47,536 bases of DNA from Lentibacillus salicampi (GCF_004565465.1 NZ_SRHY01000025.1:1-47536); one strand, 5' to 3'; positions 8,028 to 19,053 are shown, counted from the stretch's first letter. The notes: a model not told the origin generated them from the letters alone. Made by a program: numbers and translations.

Positions 8028-8119
8028 TTCATGCATTTTTGCCTCATAGATGACGGCATGTTAAATGTATGATAAATAGATTTTACAATATAAGCCCCGT
8101 TATGAAAAGAAATGTGCCA

Positions 8120-9145
8120 TCAACTATGCTTGTCTTCTGACTTATTCCACAAAGGGTAAAGAAGTAATCGTGTTAATACATATAAATTTAAAATCCCATA
8201 TATTGGATATATATAGTTGATCAGCGTCGAAAAGCCCACTGTGGTTAATGGTACCATAGCGATAATGACAACAGTTGCCAGTATCCATACAGGTGCATTC
8301 CACCAGCTTTGAATTCTGGAAACAATCCCGAACACACCCGATGCAGCAGTTGTGAAAATAGCAAACCATAATAGAATGGACATAAAAATAAGTATTTCAA
8401 AGGGATAATGCTTAAGTATGGCGAATAATGGAATTTCGTATAATAGCAGTTCGTCGGCAATTTGAATTAAACTGCTGTTGTAAATGAATGAAATAATACC
8501 CAGTATCAGGCCACTGCCAATTGCCGCAACATAAATTTCCTGTTTCGTCTTCACTTTATTGCCGATTGCACCCAAAACGGCGATTAGCGGCAATATATTT
8601 AGTGCGGTAAACGGAAAAGCAGCTGTCCAATTCCGTTGTTCATGCAAATGCGACCATACATTTAGCCCCTGGTCATTCATAAATAATAATAGAATATATA
8701 ACAGCCCACCGAGCAGTAAGGGGAGCACAAGTTGATTCATCGCGAGTAGCCCGTTGATATCTTTTAAAAACAGGCCAATTAAAGAGACTGTTATGATCAC
8801 TACACCCCACCAATAGGAAATGTCAAATGCTTGTCCGGTGGCACCGCTCCCTGCAATCATGACAACAGTTGTCGTCGTTAAGTACAAGAATATCATGACA
8901 TCATATACACCTGTCAGCTTGTCCCCTACAATATCACGAAGCACCGGCAAGTAGTCACTGGATCTTTTCTGATAGCTGACATGCATAATCACATAACAGC
9001 ATATTGAAAAGAATACGGCAAATAACAAAATAGCAAGTCCGCTTTCATGGCCAAAAAATTGCCATAACTCTCTTCCGGACGCATAACCCGCTCCGATTGT
9101 TGTTCCGATAATTAAAAACATCCACTTCAGACCCGCTCGTACCAT
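8120..9145 (-). CDS. YkvI-like membrane transporter
   Basis: A 341-residue protein of about ten membrane spans. The first span contains IIGTTIGAGYASGRELWQFF, the unwound-helix motif of LeuT-fold transporters and of YkvI-family proteins. Acidic or polar residues are sparse outside the loops, and the C-terminus is short and charged (NKSEDKHS). ATG 9145 (MVRAGLKW) is preferred: GGAGGAG lies five to ten bases upstream, while ATG 9187 has none. The substrate is unknown; members may move amino acids or osmolytes. It is divergent from yyaC, 85 bases away. Confidence 0.85.
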   Translation of the reverse strand: MVRAGLKWMFLIIGTTIGAGYASGRELWQFFGHESGLAILLFAVFFSICCYVIMHVSYQKRSSDYLPVLRDIVGDKLTGVYDVMIFLYLTTTTVVMIAGSGATGQAFDISYWWGVVIITVSLIGLFLKDINGLLAMNQLVLPLLLGGLLYILLLFMNDQGLNVWSHLHEQRNWTAAFPFTALNILPLIAVLGAIGNKVKTKQEIYVAAIGSGLILGIISFIYNSSLIQIADELLLYEIPLFAILKHYPFEILIFMSILLWFAIFTTAASGVFGIVSRIQSWWNAPVWILATVVIIAMVPLTTVGFSTLINYIYPIYGILNLYVLTRLLLYPLWNKSEDKHS

Positions 9146-9230
9146 TACTTCTCCTCCATTGTGTTGATCCACGTATAGTTTGATCATTTTTTCCGTATAC
9201 TAATACCAATATGTTTGTGGAGGAAAAGCT

Positions 9231-9854
9231 ATGAATCTAATGAACCGTTTCATTACCAAAAATGAAAAACTACAATTAAACTATACAAATCCGGATTTGC
9301 CTGGCAAAATGAACGAGCGAATCATGTCCTGGCTGCCGGCAGCACCAAAAGAATATGTGATTGTCTGTGTTGGAACAGACCGGTCGACAGGTGATGCGCT
9401 TGGACCTTTAACAGGATCTTTTTTATCAGAATTAAAACCGAAACATTTACATATATACGGTACATTACCTGAACCTGTCCATGCCACCAATATGCCGGAC
9501 TACATCAAACACATTTATAAGCGGCACCAAGACGCTTTTTTGATTGCTGTCGATGCTTCCCTTGGAAAAGCCGCTTCAGTAGGCTCTATCATAGTTGATA
9601 CGGGATCATTAAGCCCTGGAGCGGCATTGAATAAGAACCTTCCCGCTATTGGGGATATTCATATTACTGGTGTTGTGAATATCAGCGGGTTCATGGAATT
9701 CACCACCTTACAAAATACGAGGCTTTCTCTTGTTGTCGATATGGCAAAACATATTGCCGCTTTATTGGATAAAGTCGACCAGCAACTAACAAATTCAACG
9801 CCATTTCCAGCGATTGTTGCACCCGAAAACCAAACGTTGGAAGGAGAAATGTAA
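9231..9854 (+). CDS. yyaC: Sporulation protein YyaC
   Basis: A 207-residue protein related to the HybD/GPR protease fold. The family core is visible: VIVCVGTDRSTGDALGPLTG, IYGTLPEPVHATNM, LIAVDASLGKAASVGSI, DTGSLSPGAALNK, and the IGDIHITGVVN loop. The acidic residues in DRSTGD and VDAS are those expected to bind metal or stabilise the fold. B. subtilis YyaC is made during sporulation, and the family is restricted to spore formers, so this marks the organism as one. It is a lone plus-strand gene among minus-strand neighbours. Translation starts at ATG 9231 behind GTGGAGGAAAAG. Confidence 0.92.
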   Translation: MNLMNRFITKNEKLQLNYTNPDLPGKMNERIMSWLPAAPKEYVIVCVGTDRSTGDALGPLTGSFLSELKPKHLHIYGTLPEPVHATNMPDYIKHIYKRHQDAFLIAVDASLGKAASVGSIIVDTGSLSPGAALNKNLPAIGDIHITGVVNISGFMEFTTLQNTRLSLVVDMAKHIAALLDKVDQQLTNSTPFPAIVAPENQTLEGEM

Positions 9855-9884
9855 AACCTCTGCTAATGGCAGCAGAGGTTTTAC
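9851..9884. terminator. Bidirectional terminator between yyaC and the DUF554 gene
   Basis: GTAAAACCTCTGCT (9851-9864) pairs perfectly with AGCAGAGGTTTTAC (9871-9884). The yyaC stop codon is part of the 5' arm. It serves the convergent genes on both sides. Confidence 0.85.
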
Positions 9885-9895
9885 AATCGTCTTTC

Positions 9896-10600
9896 TTAAA
9901 ATAATAAGTAAACATAATAAACCAACCCCACCGTCAAGATGGCAGGTAACAAATTTCCTACGCGTATCTGCACGACTTTCAATAAATTAAGTCCAATGGC
10001 CATGATTAACAATCCACCTACTGCCGTCAGCTCACCAATTAGTCCGTTTAAAAATGTCTCAGGGATCCATTGATTTATTTGTGTCGCAAGTAAAGCAATC
10101 GAACCTTGATAAACGACAACCGGAACAACTGACAAAATAACACCAAAACCAAGTGTTGTTGTTAATACAAGGGCAACAAATCCATCAATTACACCTTTTG
10201 TGATCAGCACTTCATGATCTCCGCGCAAGCCGCCATCCAATGCTCCGATGACGGATAAAGCACCAATAACAAAAACAAGTGATGCGGTTATAAATCCTTG
10301 CGCAACGCTGATGTTGTCGTTTGTTGTCGCAAACTTTTTTCCTATCCATTCTCCAACCCGGTTAAGCCCTTCTTCCAAATGTATAAATTCACCTATAATG
10401 GCACCTGTCAATAAACTCAGTAACACGACAATAATCGCTTCCGTTGATAAAGCCATTTGCAAACCGATTAAGATAACCGCCAGCCCAATACCATGCATGA
10501 CGGTTTCCTTATAGCGTTCCGGTATTTTGGTAAAAAATAAGCCAATTAAACTGCCTGCAATAATACAAATGCCATTAACAATAGTTCCAAATAAAGCCAT
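9896..10600 (-). CDS. DUF554 family membrane protein
   Basis: A 234-residue hydrophobic protein with about six spans, starting MALFGTIVNGICIIAGSLIG. The repeated Gly-rich helices and the GEFIHLEEGLNRVGEWIGKK loop are typical of DUF554 (B. subtilis YdfK, E. coli YqgA). The function is unknown. It follows the cysteine-desulfurase-like gene by 23 bases and is probably co-transcribed with it; the shared hairpin at 9851-9884 ends the unit. The gene is complete. Confidence 0.9.
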   Translation of the reverse strand: MALFGTIVNGICIIAGSLIGLFFTKIPERYKETVMHGIGLAVILIGLQMALSTEAIIVVLLSLLTGAIIGEFIHLEEGLNRVGEWIGKKFATTNDNISVAQGFITASLVFVIGALSVIGALDGGLRGDHEVLITKGVIDGFVALVLTTTLGFGVILSVVPVVVYQGSIALLATQINQWIPETFLNGLIGELTAVGGLLIMAIGLNLLKVVQIRVGNLLPAILTVGLVYYVYLLF

Positions 10601-10623
10601 TCAGCCATCCTCACTTTATTATC

Positions 10624-11778
10624 CTACAGAAGGTTATAAGATTCCGTCACTTCCCTAATCGCCTGTAAGAATTGCTCCACTTCTTCTTCCGTATTATACA
10701 TACTAAGACTTGCTCTGACGATACCTTGCCCGGCCGTATCCAGTGTCTCATGTGTTAATGGACTGCAATGGAGCCCGGCCCTGACAGCTATGTCATAGTG
10801 TGCATCCAGAATCATGGCAATCTCCTGTGACGGGACATTCAACACATTAAATGCAACGATCGGCATGCGCTGTTCATGTTCATCCGGTCCATAGCACGTA
10901 ACGCCTTCGATCTGTTTCAACCCTTTTAAAAGTGTTTGACTCAAGATTGTTTCACGTGAAACATTTTCTTGATCACGTGTTTCATAGTGTTTCAATGCAG
11001 CTTGTAACCCGGCGATCCCCGGTGTATTTAACGTACCACTTTCCAGCTTTTCCGGCCACTGTGACGGCTGCTCGGGTTTTTCAGAATAACTCCCGGTGCC
11101 CCCATGGTGAAGTGGAGACAGTTCCACATCACCTTCAACCATAAGCACGCCTGTCCCCTGGGGCCCAAATAGTCCTTTATGACCTGGCATCACCATCATA
11201 TCGATTCCCATGTCTTGCATATTTAGTGACATATGGCCCGCTGTCTGTGATGCGTCAACAAGTAATGGTATGTGAAGATCGCTAATGACTGAAGCCAGTC
11301 TCTCAACAGGTATAACAGCCCCAGTTACATTGGACGCATGTGTGATTGCAATTAATTTTGTATTCGAATTGATCGATTGTACCACCTGCTGCACAAATGC
11401 TTGTTCATGATTATACCAAGGTACATAAGTTACGTTGACGCCATATTCACTCTTGATATACTCCAAAGGCCTGCGTACTGAATTATGCTCACATGATGTG
11501 GCAATCACATGATCTTCCTTTGACCATGGCATCCCTTTTATGGCTTGATTTAAGGCAATTGTTGCATTCGGGTGAAACAGGACCCTTTTAGGATCACTGC
11601 AACCAAATAGACGGGAAATCGTTTCTCTCGTCTCCGATATGATAGCTGCCGCATGGTTCGCTAATTTATGACTTCCCCTGCCAGGATTGGCCCCTATTCC
11701 ATTCAATGCATCCATCATCGCTTCCCCTACTTCGGGTGGTTTCGGATGAGATGATGCCGCTTGATCGAAATATATCAT
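10624..11778 (-). CDS. Cysteine desulfurase-like class V aminotransferase
   Basis: A 384-residue PLP enzyme starting MIYFDQAASSHPKPPEV. The PLP lysine lies in MPGHKGLFGPQGTG, the cofactor-binding blocks are TSCEHNSVRRPL, AITHASNVTGAV and LVDASQTAGH, and the candidate sulfur-carrying cysteine is in AGLHCSPLTHE. It matches the desulfurase subfamily often found by the origin in Bacillaceae. The physiological substrate may be cysteine or selenocysteine, and the sulfur acceptor is unknown. A parS site is embedded at the codons for NVSRET. It lies downstream of parB behind a terminator, so it is a separate unit with the DUF554 gene. Confidence 0.9.
   Translation of the reverse strand: MIYFDQAASSHPKPPEVGEAMMDALNGIGANPGRGSHKLANHAAAIISETRETISRLFGCSDPKRVLFHPNATIALNQAIKGMPWSKEDHVIATSCEHNSVRRPLEYIKSEYGVNVTYVPWYNHEQAFVQQVVQSINSNTKLIAITHASNVTGAVIPVERLASVISDLHIPLLVDASQTAGHMSLNMQDMGIDMMVMPGHKGLFGPQGTGVLMVEGDVELSPLHHGGTGSYSEKPEQPSQWPEKLESGTLNTPGIAGLQAALKHYETRDQENVSRETILSQTLLKGLKQIEGVTCYGPDEHEQRMPIVAFNVLNVPSQEIAMILDAHYDIAVRAGLHCSPLTHETLDTAGQGIVRASLSMYNTEEEVEQFLQAIREVTESYNLL
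10948..10963. promoter_or_regulatory. parS centromere site, perfect palindrome
   Basis: TGTTTCACGTGAAACA is a perfect 16-bp match to the parS consensus. It lies inside the desulfurase-like gene, about 1 kb from parB. It is the nucleation site for ParB-CTP clamps and SMC loading. Confidence 0.95.
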
Positions 11779-11892
11779 AGTTCACACCCTTTAGTCATAG
11801 CATTATACACACCTAATTAAATAAATCGACTACATGAGTTCTTCAGGAAGGAAGTAGTTTTTTCAGATAAGACCAGCCATAACGTCTGACGT

Positions 11893-11936
11893 TAAGAAAA
11901 AGACTGACTATATGTAGCTTAACAGAGTCAGTCTTT
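11893..11936 (-). terminator. Terminator of the parA-parB unit
   Basis: On the minus strand, AAAGACTGACT (11936-11926) pairs with AGTCAGTCTTT (11909-11899), followed by TTCTT. It starts seven bases past the parB stop. Confidence 0.85.
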
Positions 11937-11942
11937 CGTTCA

Positions 11943-12788
11943 TTATTGATCCAGCGATTCCAATATACGCTCAAGATCGTCATTAGAATAGAATTCGATT
12001 TCGATTTTACCCTTACGTTTTCCCCGGTTAATGGAAACCGCAGTACCTAACCGATCGCGTAGTACAGATTCACGTTCCTGCAAAAAAATATCCTTTTTCG
12101 GTTTCTCCTTTTTCTTTTCTTTTTCAGGCTTATTATTCAATTGCACAATCAGCTGCTCTACCTGTCGCACATTTAACTTTTCTTGACGTATTTTATGAAC
12201 CAACGGGAGTATCTTTTCTTCATCCTGTATACCAAGTAATGCCCGTCCATGGCCCATTGACAGTTCACCGTTATTAATATAGGCTGTGACCTGATCCGGA
12301 AGTGAGAGAAGACGCACAATATTCGCGATATGTGACCTGCTTTTTCCGAGTCGTTTTGATAGTTCATCCTGTGTAACACCTAGTTCACGCATTAAATTAT
12401 GGTAAGCGTGTGCTTCCTCAATGGCTGTTAAATCTTCACGCTGCAAATTCTCCAGCAGGGCAACTTCCATCATTTTATCATCTGATAAATCTTTAACGAC
12501 TGCTGGAATTGTTGTCAATTCAGCTTCTTTAGCAGCGCGGAAACGACGCTCACCCACAATGATCTCATAGCCCTTGATACTTTTGCGGACAATGAGCGGT
12601 TGAACAATACCGTATTCCAATATTGAATCTTTTAATTCCTCAATGGCATCCGCATGAAACGTCTTTCTAGGTTGATAAGGATTTGGACGACACTGATCGA
12701 CTGGAATTTCCTGAATGACATCATCATTCTCCTCTTCCAGTTCAGGCGGAAAGAACGCATTGATTCCTTTACCCAACCCTTTCGCCAT
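11943..12788 (-). CDS. parB: Chromosome-partitioning protein ParB (Spo0J)
   Basis: A 281-residue ParB. The N-terminal CTPase domain holds [16 protein letters not shown] and the CTP motif VGERRFRAA, followed by [19 protein letters not shown]. The central helix-turn-helix ([19 protein letters not shown]) reads parS. The C-terminal half contains a Lys/Glu-rich linker ([12 protein letters not shown]) and a dimer domain ([15 protein letters not shown]). It loads at parS as a sliding clamp, recruits SMC and controls Soj. Its start overlaps the end of soj by 20 bases, which indicates translational coupling. Confidence 0.97.
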   Translation of the reverse strand: MAKGLGKGINAFFPPELEEENDDVIQEIPVDQCRPNPYQPRKTFHADAIEELKDSILEYGIVQPLIVRKSIKGYEIIVGERRFRAAKEAELTTIPAVVKDLSDDKMMEVALLENLQREDLTAIEEAHAYHNLMRELGVTQDELSKRLGKSRSHIANIVRLLSLPDQVTAYINNGELSMGHGRALLGIQDEEKILPLVHKIRQEKLNVRQVEQLIVQLNNKPEKEKKKEKPKKDIFLQERESVLRDRLGTAVSINRGKRKGKIEIEFYSNDDLERILESLDQ

Positions 12789-13542
12789 TGTTTACCACTT
12801 CCTTTGCTAATTCAAGATATACTTCTGCACCCTTTGATTTAGGGTCATACGTGATAATTGGTTGACCATGGCTTGGCGCTTCGCCTAAACGAATATTTCG
12901 GGGGATGACTGACTGATAAACTTTATCCTGAAAATACTTTTTAACTTCTTCAATCACCTGAATGCCTAGATTTGTTCTGGCATCAAGCATGGTCAGTAAA
13001 ACTCCTTCAATCATTAAGGTTTTATTCAAATGTTTTTGCACTAAACGAATCGTGTTCAATAACTGACTCAAACCCTCCAATGCATAGTACTCACATTGGA
13101 CAGGAATTAACACCGTATCTGAAGCTGTAAGGGCATTAATCGTAAGCAGCCCCAGAGAAGGCGGACAATCAATGACAATATAATCATAAACTTGTTTGAG
13201 GTCCTCCAGTGCCTTTTTCAATCTGATTTCACGCGAAATTGTCGAAACCAATTCAATTTCAGCGCCTGAAAGTTGAATAGTGGCAGGGATCATATCTAAA
13301 TTTTCAACTTGTGTAGGTACACAAACCTCTTCGGCAGGTAAGTCTTCCACTAGGACATTATAAACACACTGATCCATATCAGCCTTGTTAACGCCTAACC
13401 CGCTGGTAGCATTACCTTGGGGGTCAATATCAACAACTAACACTTTATTTTTTAATTGCGCCATACCTGCACTCAAGTTTACTGCTGATGTTGTTTTTCC
13501 AACGCCACCCTTTTGATTTGCAATGGCCATAATTTTACCCAT
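12769..13542 (-). CDS. soj: ParA-type ATPase Soj
   Basis: A 257-residue ParA ATPase with the deviant Walker A KGGVGKTT (residues 11-18), Walker A' [13 protein letters not shown] and Walker [15 protein letters not shown]. The length is normal for Soj (about 253). ATP-bound dimers bind DNA and influence DnaA and origin segregation, and ParB stimulates hydrolysis. It is the first gene of the soj-parB pair and is preceded by about 200 bases containing the noc terminator. Translation starts at ATG 13542 behind GGTAGGTGAC. Confidence 0.97.
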   Translation of the reverse strand: MGKIMAIANQKGGVGKTTSAVNLSAGMAQLKNKVLVVDIDPQGNATSGLGVNKADMDQCVYNVLVEDLPAEEVCVPTQVENLDMIPATIQLSGAEIELVSTISREIRLKKALEDLKQVYDYIVIDCPPSLGLLTINALTASDTVLIPVQCEYYALEGLSQLLNTIRLVQKHLNKTLMIEGVLLTMLDARTNLGIQVIEEVKKYFQDKVYQSVIPRNIRLGEAPSHGQPIITYDPKSKGAEVYLELAKEVVNNGERVG

Positions 13543-13683
13543 GCTGTCACCTACCTAACATCTATAATTATTATTCTATCACTTTTCACTGAGATGCGCC
13601 TATTAAAATGGCACATTGTTGAAGGAAAGTTATCGTTGCAATATCTTCTTAATATGAGAGGTCGTTCAATTTTTGGATTTAAA

Positions 13684-13720
13684 AACCACTCATCTTATGT
13701 TTTCCTAAGATGAATGGTGT
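13684..13720 (-). terminator. Terminator of noc
   Basis: On the minus strand, the arm ACCATTCATCTTA (13718-13706) pairs with TAAGATGAGTGGT (13698-13686) and is followed by TTTTAAAT. It separates noc from soj. Confidence 0.7.
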
Positions 13721-13745
13721 TTATTAAGATATATAATAGAATGTA

Positions 13746-14606
13746 TTATTTCTTTTTGGGTATTTTAATCGTAATTTGATAGAAATCATCACGATCCTCT
13801 TCATCTGTTTCCACATCTATTCCTGTATCAGAAACCATACTCAAAGACTGGCGTATTGTATTCATGGCAATCCGTACATCTTTATTGACACCTTTACGCT
13901 TTGGACGCTTTTTAACTTGTTTTTCGTCAGCCTGATCCATTTTTTCAATCTGTTCTTCGGTTTGCTTTACATTTAAATCCTTCGATAAAATTCTTTCGAG
14001 CATTTTCACTTGCTTTTCCGGATCGCTAATTTTAATTAAAGCGCGGGCATGTCTTTCCGTTATTTGCTTGTCCAATATCGCTGATTGCACTTCTTCAGGA
14101 AGCTTTAATAACCTTAATTTATTTGCGATGGTCGATTGATTTTTTCCTAAACGCTGCGCTAATGCTTCCTGTGTCAACGAGTGCAGTTCCAGCAGTTTTA
14201 AGTAAGCACCGGCTTCTTCTATAACGGTTAATTCCTCACGCTGAAGATTTTCAATTAACGCGACAGACGCAATTTCAGTATCTGTCATGGTACGGATAAT
14301 CGCGGGGATATTTTCCCACTCCAGTGTTTGCGCTGCCCGCCATCTGCGTTCCCCGGCAATTAGTTCATATTGATCTTCTCCATCCAGTTTCCGGACCACG
14401 ATGGGCTGAATCATACCATGTGTATGTATCGTTTGTGCCAGTTCTTTTATTTTTTCTTCATTAAACAATGCCCTGGGCTGGAATCTATTTGGTTCGATTT
14501 TCGCAATCGAAAGTTCGGTTACCTCATCCGGATGGTAATTCTCTTCTGATGACACGGGATCACTTTTGTCCCCTCCACCAAAAATTCGATTTAATGGACT
14601 TACCAC
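13746..14606 (-). CDS. noc: Nucleoid occlusion protein Noc
   Basis: A 286-residue ParB paralogue. The CTPase domain shows [21 protein letters not shown] and [14 protein letters not shown], then [15 protein letters not shown]. The helix-turn-helix ([19 protein letters not shown]) is of Noc type, and the C-terminus is [12 protein letters not shown]. The N-terminal [10 protein letters not shown] has an amphipathic character like the membrane-targeting helix of Noc. I chose GTG 14606 because AAAGGTGG is well spaced from it; the TTG at 14612 is too close. Noc protects the nucleoid from division. A degenerate parS and a Noc-type site at 1150 lie nearby. Confidence 0.95.
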   Translation of the reverse strand: MVSPLNRIFGGGDKSDPVSSEENYHPDEVTELSIAKIEPNRFQPRALFNEEKIKELAQTIHTHGMIQPIVVRKLDGEDQYELIAGERRWRAAQTLEWENIPAIIRTMTDTEIASVALIENLQREELTVIEEAGAYLKLLELHSLTQEALAQRLGKNQSTIANKLRLLKLPEEVQSAILDKQITERHARALIKISDPEKQVKMLERILSKDLNVKQTEEQIEKMDQADEKQVKKRPKRKGVNKDVRIAMNTIRQSLSMVSDTGIDVETDEEDRDDFYQITIKIPKKK

Positions 14607-14720
14607 TACCAAACACCACCTTTACAATCATGTTAGTCACCGCAAACCGCCAATCCCCTATTGAACCCTGAACTATTTCAGCAAGATAGATACATAGATA
14701 GATAGCACGATAACTTAAAA

Positions 14721-14736
14721 TGTTCCACGTGAAACA
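14721..14736. promoter_or_regulatory. parS site upstream of noc
   Basis: TGTTCCACGTGAAACA differs from the perfect palindrome at one position and equals a parS sequence known in B. subtilis. It sits in the rsmG-noc gap, about 115 bases before the noc start, so ParB binding there could also affect noc transcription. Confidence 0.93.
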
Positions 14737-14873
14737 TTTTTATGTAATCTATTCATTTAAAGAGGAAATTGATCGATTTAATCTAAACAAATCCGTCCAA
14801 TCCTAAACTCATTTTACCATATATTGCTCTGAATGAGTATGAAAATCACCCTATAAACTTTTGTAGCAAAAGA

Positions 14874-15590
14874 TTAAGCGATTGGGCTTTTATTTGGCAG
14901 TCCCGGTTTCCTCGGATATTTCTTAGGTGTTTTTTGTTTTTTATGAATCGAAATGATGGACCGCTCGCTATTTTCCTCTGGTAGATGAAACGTGTGGGTT
15001 GTGTCCAGTTCACCGCCCAGTATTTGCACTGCACTTTTGGCATCAGTTATCTCGTCCCCAGCCTGCGAACCTTTCATAGCGATAAACAAACCATTGATTC
15101 TCGTCAGCGGTAAACATAACTCGCTTAATACAGACATCCGGGCGACAGCTCTGGAAATAACCATATCAAACGACTCCCTGAATTGTTTGTTTTTTCCAAA
15201 GCCTTCTGCTCTGTCATGATAAAAAGCAACATCCTTAAGATCAAGTTGTACAGCCAGTTGATTTAAAAAGTTTATACGCTTTTGCAATGAATCAACGATC
15301 GTAACACGTAAATCAGGAAAGCATATTTTAAGCGGGATACTGGGGAATCCTGCCCCAGCACCCACATCACAAATTCTCACATCTCCAGTAAAATCATGAT
15401 AAAATGCAGCGGAAATAGAATCATAAAAATGCTTCAAATACACATCTTCTACATCTGTTAAGGCTGTCAAATTGATCTTTTCGTTCCACGCTACCAGTGT
15501 CCGAAAATAATCAGCAAACTGCTCCTTTTGTCTTTCACTCAATTTGATACCTTGTTCATGCAAGCCATCCACAAATTGTTCTGGTTTCAT
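14874..15590 (-). CDS. rsmG: 16S rRNA (guanine-N7)-methyltransferase RsmG (GidB)
   Basis: A 238-residue SAM-dependent methyltransferase. The SAM-binding loop is [19 protein letters not shown], followed by [15 protein letters not shown] and the catalytic-side [10 protein letters not shown] and [10 protein letters not shown]. The basic C-terminal tail ([20 protein letters not shown]) is typical. It methylates G527 of 16S rRNA, and loss gives low-level streptomycin resistance in other bacteria. It follows mnmG by 22 bases, giving the mnmE-mnmG-rsmG series. Confidence 0.97.
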   Translation of the reverse strand: MKPEQFVDGLHEQGIKLSERQKEQFADYFRTLVAWNEKINLTALTDVEDVYLKHFYDSISAAFYHDFTGDVRICDVGAGAGFPSIPLKICFPDLRVTIVDSLQKRINFLNQLAVQLDLKDVAFYHDRAEGFGKNKQFRESFDMVISRAVARMSVLSELCLPLTRINGLFIAMKGSQAGDEITDAKSAVQILGGELDTTHTFHLPEENSERSIISIHKKQKTPKKYPRKPGLPNKSPIA

Positions 15591-15612
15591 GAATCGTTGT
15601 CTCCTTCAACAC

Positions 15613-17502
15613 CTAGTTCGCTACGCGGGCAATTTTTCCCTGTTCAATATAAACAAGCAGGATGGACACGTCTGAAGGATTAACCCCTGAAATACGCGAA
15701 GCCTGACCGACAGACAGCGGACGAACTTTTTTAAGTTTTTCTTTTGCTTCGAAGGCTATGCCATCAATATCATCATAATCAATGTCATCCGGAATCTTTT
15801 TACTTTCCATTTTGAGCATCCGATCTACTTGTTCGTTCGCTTTTTTAATATAGCCTTCATACTTGACTTGTATTTCGACCTGCTTTTTGACGATATCTGG
15901 CAAATCACCATTTGTTTCGATAACATGCTCAAGCATGTCATAGGTTACTTCAGGCCGTTTTAACATATCATATGCTTTGACGGCTTCTTTTAACGGGGCG
16001 CCGTTTGCATTTTGCAGCATTTGTTGAACAGCGTCTCCCGGTTTGATGATTAATTTACCAAGACGTTTTTTCTCTTGCTCAACAAGGCGTTGTTTCTCAA
16101 CAAATTGATCATAGCGTTCTTCTGTGATCAAGCCGTAGTCATGGCCGATTTCTGTTAAACGTAAGTCGGCATTGTCATGACGCAATAATAAACGGTATTC
16201 GGCTCTCGATGTCAGGAGACGGTATGGTTCCTTTGTTCCTTTGGTAACCAGGTCGTCAATCAGGACGCCGATATATGCCTGGGATCTGTCAAGAATCAAT
16301 GGCTCTTTACCGACAATTTTTGCACCAGCATTAATACCAGCCATAATCCCCTGAGCTGCTGCTTCTTCATAGCCTGATGTACCATTAATTTGTCCCGCCG
16401 TAAACAGCCCGGGAATATGTTTTAATTCCATTGTCGGCCATAATTGGGTCGGAATAACGGCATCATATTCAATCGCATAGCCGCCGCGCATAATTTCAGC
16501 ATTTTCGAGTCCTGGGACTGTTTTAACCATATCATGCTGGATATCTTCCGGCAAAGACGTTGAAAGTCCTTGAACATACACTTCCTCCGTATCTCTGCCC
16601 TCAGGCTCAAGAAAGATCTGGTGACGCGGCTTATCATTAAACCGAACAATCTTATCCTCAATCGACGGACAATAACGCGGTCCTGTTCCACGTTTCATAC
16701 CGGAGTACATTGCGGATGAAGATAAATTATCGTTAATAAGTTGGTGCGTCACTTCATTGGTATACGTCAGCCAGCACGGAATCTGGTCTGTTATAAATTC
16801 CGTTGTTTCATATGAAAAACATTGCGGTTTCTCATCCCCTGGCTGCATTTCCGTTTTGGAATAATCGATCGAATGGCTGTTCACCCTTGGTGGTGTTCCT
16901 GTTTTAAACCGGGTCAGATCAAGGCCGAGATCCTCAAGATTTTCGGAAAGTTTGATGGATGCCCGCTGGTTGTTTGGACCACTTTCATATTCGAGATCTC
17001 CCATCAGCACCTTCCCACGCATGAATGTTCCTGTTGTGACAATGACACTTTCAGCATAATAAGCGGCTTTCGTTTCCGTAACGACCCCTTTGCATACACC
17101 ATCTTCCATGATCAATTCATTGACCATGCCCTGCCTGAGTGTCAGATTTTCCTGATTTTCCAGGACATGTTTCATTTCTTTTATATAAAGTGGTTTATCC
17201 GCCTGTGCCCGTAGTGCCTGGACAGCTGGGCCTTTTCGTGTATTCAGCATGCGCATCTGAATGTACGTTTTGTCAATCACCTTGGCCATAACACCACCCA
17301 GCGCATCAACTTCACGAACGACAATCCCTTTAGCAGGGCCGCCAAGTGACGGATTGCACGGCATAAAAGCAACCATATCAAGGTTCAGCGTCAGCATTAA
17401 CGTTTTCGCGCCCATTTTGGCTGCAGCGACACCTGCTTCCACACCAGCATGACCAGCGCCAATCACAATGACATCATAACGTCCGGCATCATATACCATC
17501 AT
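15613..17502 (-). CDS. mnmG: tRNA uridine-5-carboxymethylaminomethyl modification enzyme MnmG (GidA)
   Basis: A 629-residue FAD enzyme. The N-terminal dinucleotide fold is [18 protein letters not shown] (Gly15-x-Gly17), followed by the substrate region [22 protein letters not shown] and the family signatures [15 protein letters not shown] and [18 protein letters not shown] helical C-terminal MnmE-binding region ends [20 protein letters not shown]. With MnmE it installs the cmnm group at wobble U34 of tRNAs that read NNA/NNG codons. It lies 72 bases downstream of mnmE. A second in-frame ATG follows the first directly and would change the start by one residue. Confidence 0.97.
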   Translation of the reverse strand: MMVYDAGRYDVIVIGAGHAGVEAGVAAAKMGAKTLMLTLNLDMVAFMPCNPSLGGPAKGIVVREVDALGGVMAKVIDKTYIQMRMLNTRKGPAVQALRAQADKPLYIKEMKHVLENQENLTLRQGMVNELIMEDGVCKGVVTETKAAYYAESVIVTTGTFMRGKVLMGDLEYESGPNNQRASIKLSENLEDLGLDLTRFKTGTPPRVNSHSIDYSKTEMQPGDEKPQCFSYETTEFITDQIPCWLTYTNEVTHQLINDNLSSSAMYSGMKRGTGPRYCPSIEDKIVRFNDKPRHQIFLEPEGRDTEEVYVQGLSTSLPEDIQHDMVKTVPGLENAEIMRGGYAIEYDAVIPTQLWPTMELKHIPGLFTAGQINGTSGYEEAAAQGIMAGINAGAKIVGKEPLILDRSQAYIGVLIDDLVTKGTKEPYRLLTSRAEYRLLLRHDNADLRLTEIGHDYGLITEERYDQFVEKQRLVEQEKKRLGKLIIKPGDAVQQMLQNANGAPLKEAVKAYDMLKRPEVTYDMLEHVIETNGDLPDIVKKQVEIQVKYEGYIKKANEQVDRMLKMESKKIPDDIDYDDIDGIAFEAKEKLKKVRPLSVGQASRISGVNPSDVSILLVYIEQGKIARVAN

Positions 17503-17574
17503 TTTTCACCCTTTCTGTTTGTACCTGTTTCAATCATTATTTCGATAAAGAATCGTTTATATTCGCAGAAACTA

Positions 17575-18951
17575 TTATTTCCCTAAGCAAAATTGTGAAA
17601 ATAACTGGTCAATTAAGCCGTCACTGGCCGTATCACCAATGATTTCACCCAAAAACTCCCATGTGCGGGTGACATCAATCTGGACGATATCAAGCGGCAT
17701 TTCCATGTCCAGACTGCTCATGGCATCTTCCAGTGACTGCTTAGCCTGTTTCAGCAATTGGATATGGCGAATATTGGAGACGTACGTCATATCACCTGTG
17801 TCAATATCGCCGGCAAAGAATGTTTCAGCAATGGCTGTTTCTAGTTCATCAATTCCCTTTTCCTTAATTAAGGAAGCTGTTATCACCGGTTTACCCTCAG
17901 CCAGCTGATTCACTTTGGTTAAATCAAGTTTTTGTTCCAAATCCGATTTGTTCACCATCACGATATAGTCCAATCCCCGAACCGCTTCAAACAGTTTCTT
18001 GTCCTCTTCTGTAAGCTCTTCATTATAATTTAAAACAAACAATATCATATCAGATTCTTCCAATACTTTCCGGGACCGGTCAACACCAATTTTCTCAACC
18101 ATATCTTCGGTCTCACGGATCCCCGCCGTATCCACCAACCTCAATGGCACGCCACGGACATTGACATATTCCTCAATGGTATCACGTGTTGTTCCGGGGA
18201 CTTCTGTGACAATGGCTTTATTTTCCTGGACAAGGGTGTTCATTAAAGAAGATTTGCCCACATTCGGGCGTCCGATAATCGCAGTGGACAACCCTTCACG
18301 CAATATTTTCCCTTGTTTGGCAACTTCCAGCAAATGGTCGATCTCGGCATGCACCTCTTGTGTTTGCGTGCGCATCATCTCATGCGACATTTCTTCAACA
18401 TCGTCATATTCCGGGTAATCGATATTTACTTCGACATGTGCCACTGTTTCAATCAATTGCTGTCTGAGCCGACCGATCAGTTGTGAAAGCCGCCCATCCA
18501 TCTGCTTCAGGGCAACTGACATGGCTTTATCGGTTTTTGACCGAATCAGATCCATGACCGCTTCTGCCTGTGACAGGTCAATCCGTCCATGCAAAAAAGC
18601 ACGTTTGGTGAATTCACCAGGTTCCGCAATTCGCACACCTTGTTCAAGAATAATCTCCAGAACACGGTTCACCGCGATCATGCCACCATGGCAATTAATC
18701 TCAACTACATCTTCTCGTGTAAATGTTTTGGGTCCCCGCATGATCGTGACCATTACTTCTTCAGCAGCCTCGTTCGTTTCGGGATCAATGATTTTTCCGT
18801 AATGAATGGTATGCGTCTCCGCATCATGCAGATTTTTCCCTTGAAATACTCCTGCCGTAACCGGAATGGCCGCAGAACCGCTCAGCCGAACAATCGATAT
18901 CGCCCCTTCACCAACTGGCGTTGATATCGCCGTTATCGTATCTGTCTCCAT
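17575..18951 (-). CDS. mnmE: tRNA modification GTPase MnmE (TrmE)
   Basis: A 458-residue K+-dependent GTPase. The N-terminal tetrahydrofolate-binding domain begins [20 protein letters not shown]. The G domain has G1 [13 protein letters not shown]2 TTRD, G3 DTAGIRET and G4 NKSD, and the C-terminal FCLGK carries the catalytic cysteine motif CxGK. It works in a complex with MnmG on tRNA U34. The start ATG 18951 is eight bases behind GGAGG. A promoter (19016-19045) and a perfect DnaA box (19054-19062) lie just upstream. Confidence 0.97.
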   Translation of the reverse strand: METDTITAISTPVGEGAISIVRLSGSAAIPVTAGVFQGKNLHDAETHTIHYGKIIDPETNEAAEEVMVTIMRGPKTFTREDVVEINCHGGMIAVNRVLEIILEQGVRIAEPGEFTKRAFLHGRIDLSQAEAVMDLIRSKTDKAMSVALKQMDGRLSQLIGRLRQQLIETVAHVEVNIDYPEYDDVEEMSHEMMRTQTQEVHAEIDHLLEVAKQGKILREGLSTAIIGRPNVGKSSLMNTLVQENKAIVTEVPGTTRDTIEEYVNVRGVPLRLVDTAGIRETEDMVEKIGVDRSRKVLEESDMILFVLNYNEELTEEDKKLFEAVRGLDYIVMVNKSDLEQKLDLTKVNQLAEGKPVITASLIKEKGIDELETAIAETFFAGDIDTGDMTYVSNIRHIQLLKQAKQSLEDAMSSLDMEMPLDIVQIDVTRTWEFLGEIIGDTASDGLIDQLFSQFCLGK

Positions 18952-19015
18952 TCATCTCACCTCCATTGCACATCGACTTTAATCTATATAAAAAGCATGA
19001 TTTTTATCTGTCACT

Positions 19016-19045
19016 AATATAATAGAATATCACAAAATCCATCAA
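19016..19045 (-). promoter_or_regulatory. Candidate SigA promoter of mnmE
   Basis: On the minus strand, TTGATG (19045-19040), an 18-base spacer and TATATT (19021-19016). Other AT-rich placements are possible here, so the call is tentative. Confidence 0.4.
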
Positions 19046-19053
19046 AAATAAAC

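Noticed and set aside
16682..16697. TGTTCCACGTTTCATA inside mnmG as a third parS
   Set aside because: Only the left half matches; the right half has several mismatches and the sequence is explained by conserved MnmG codons.
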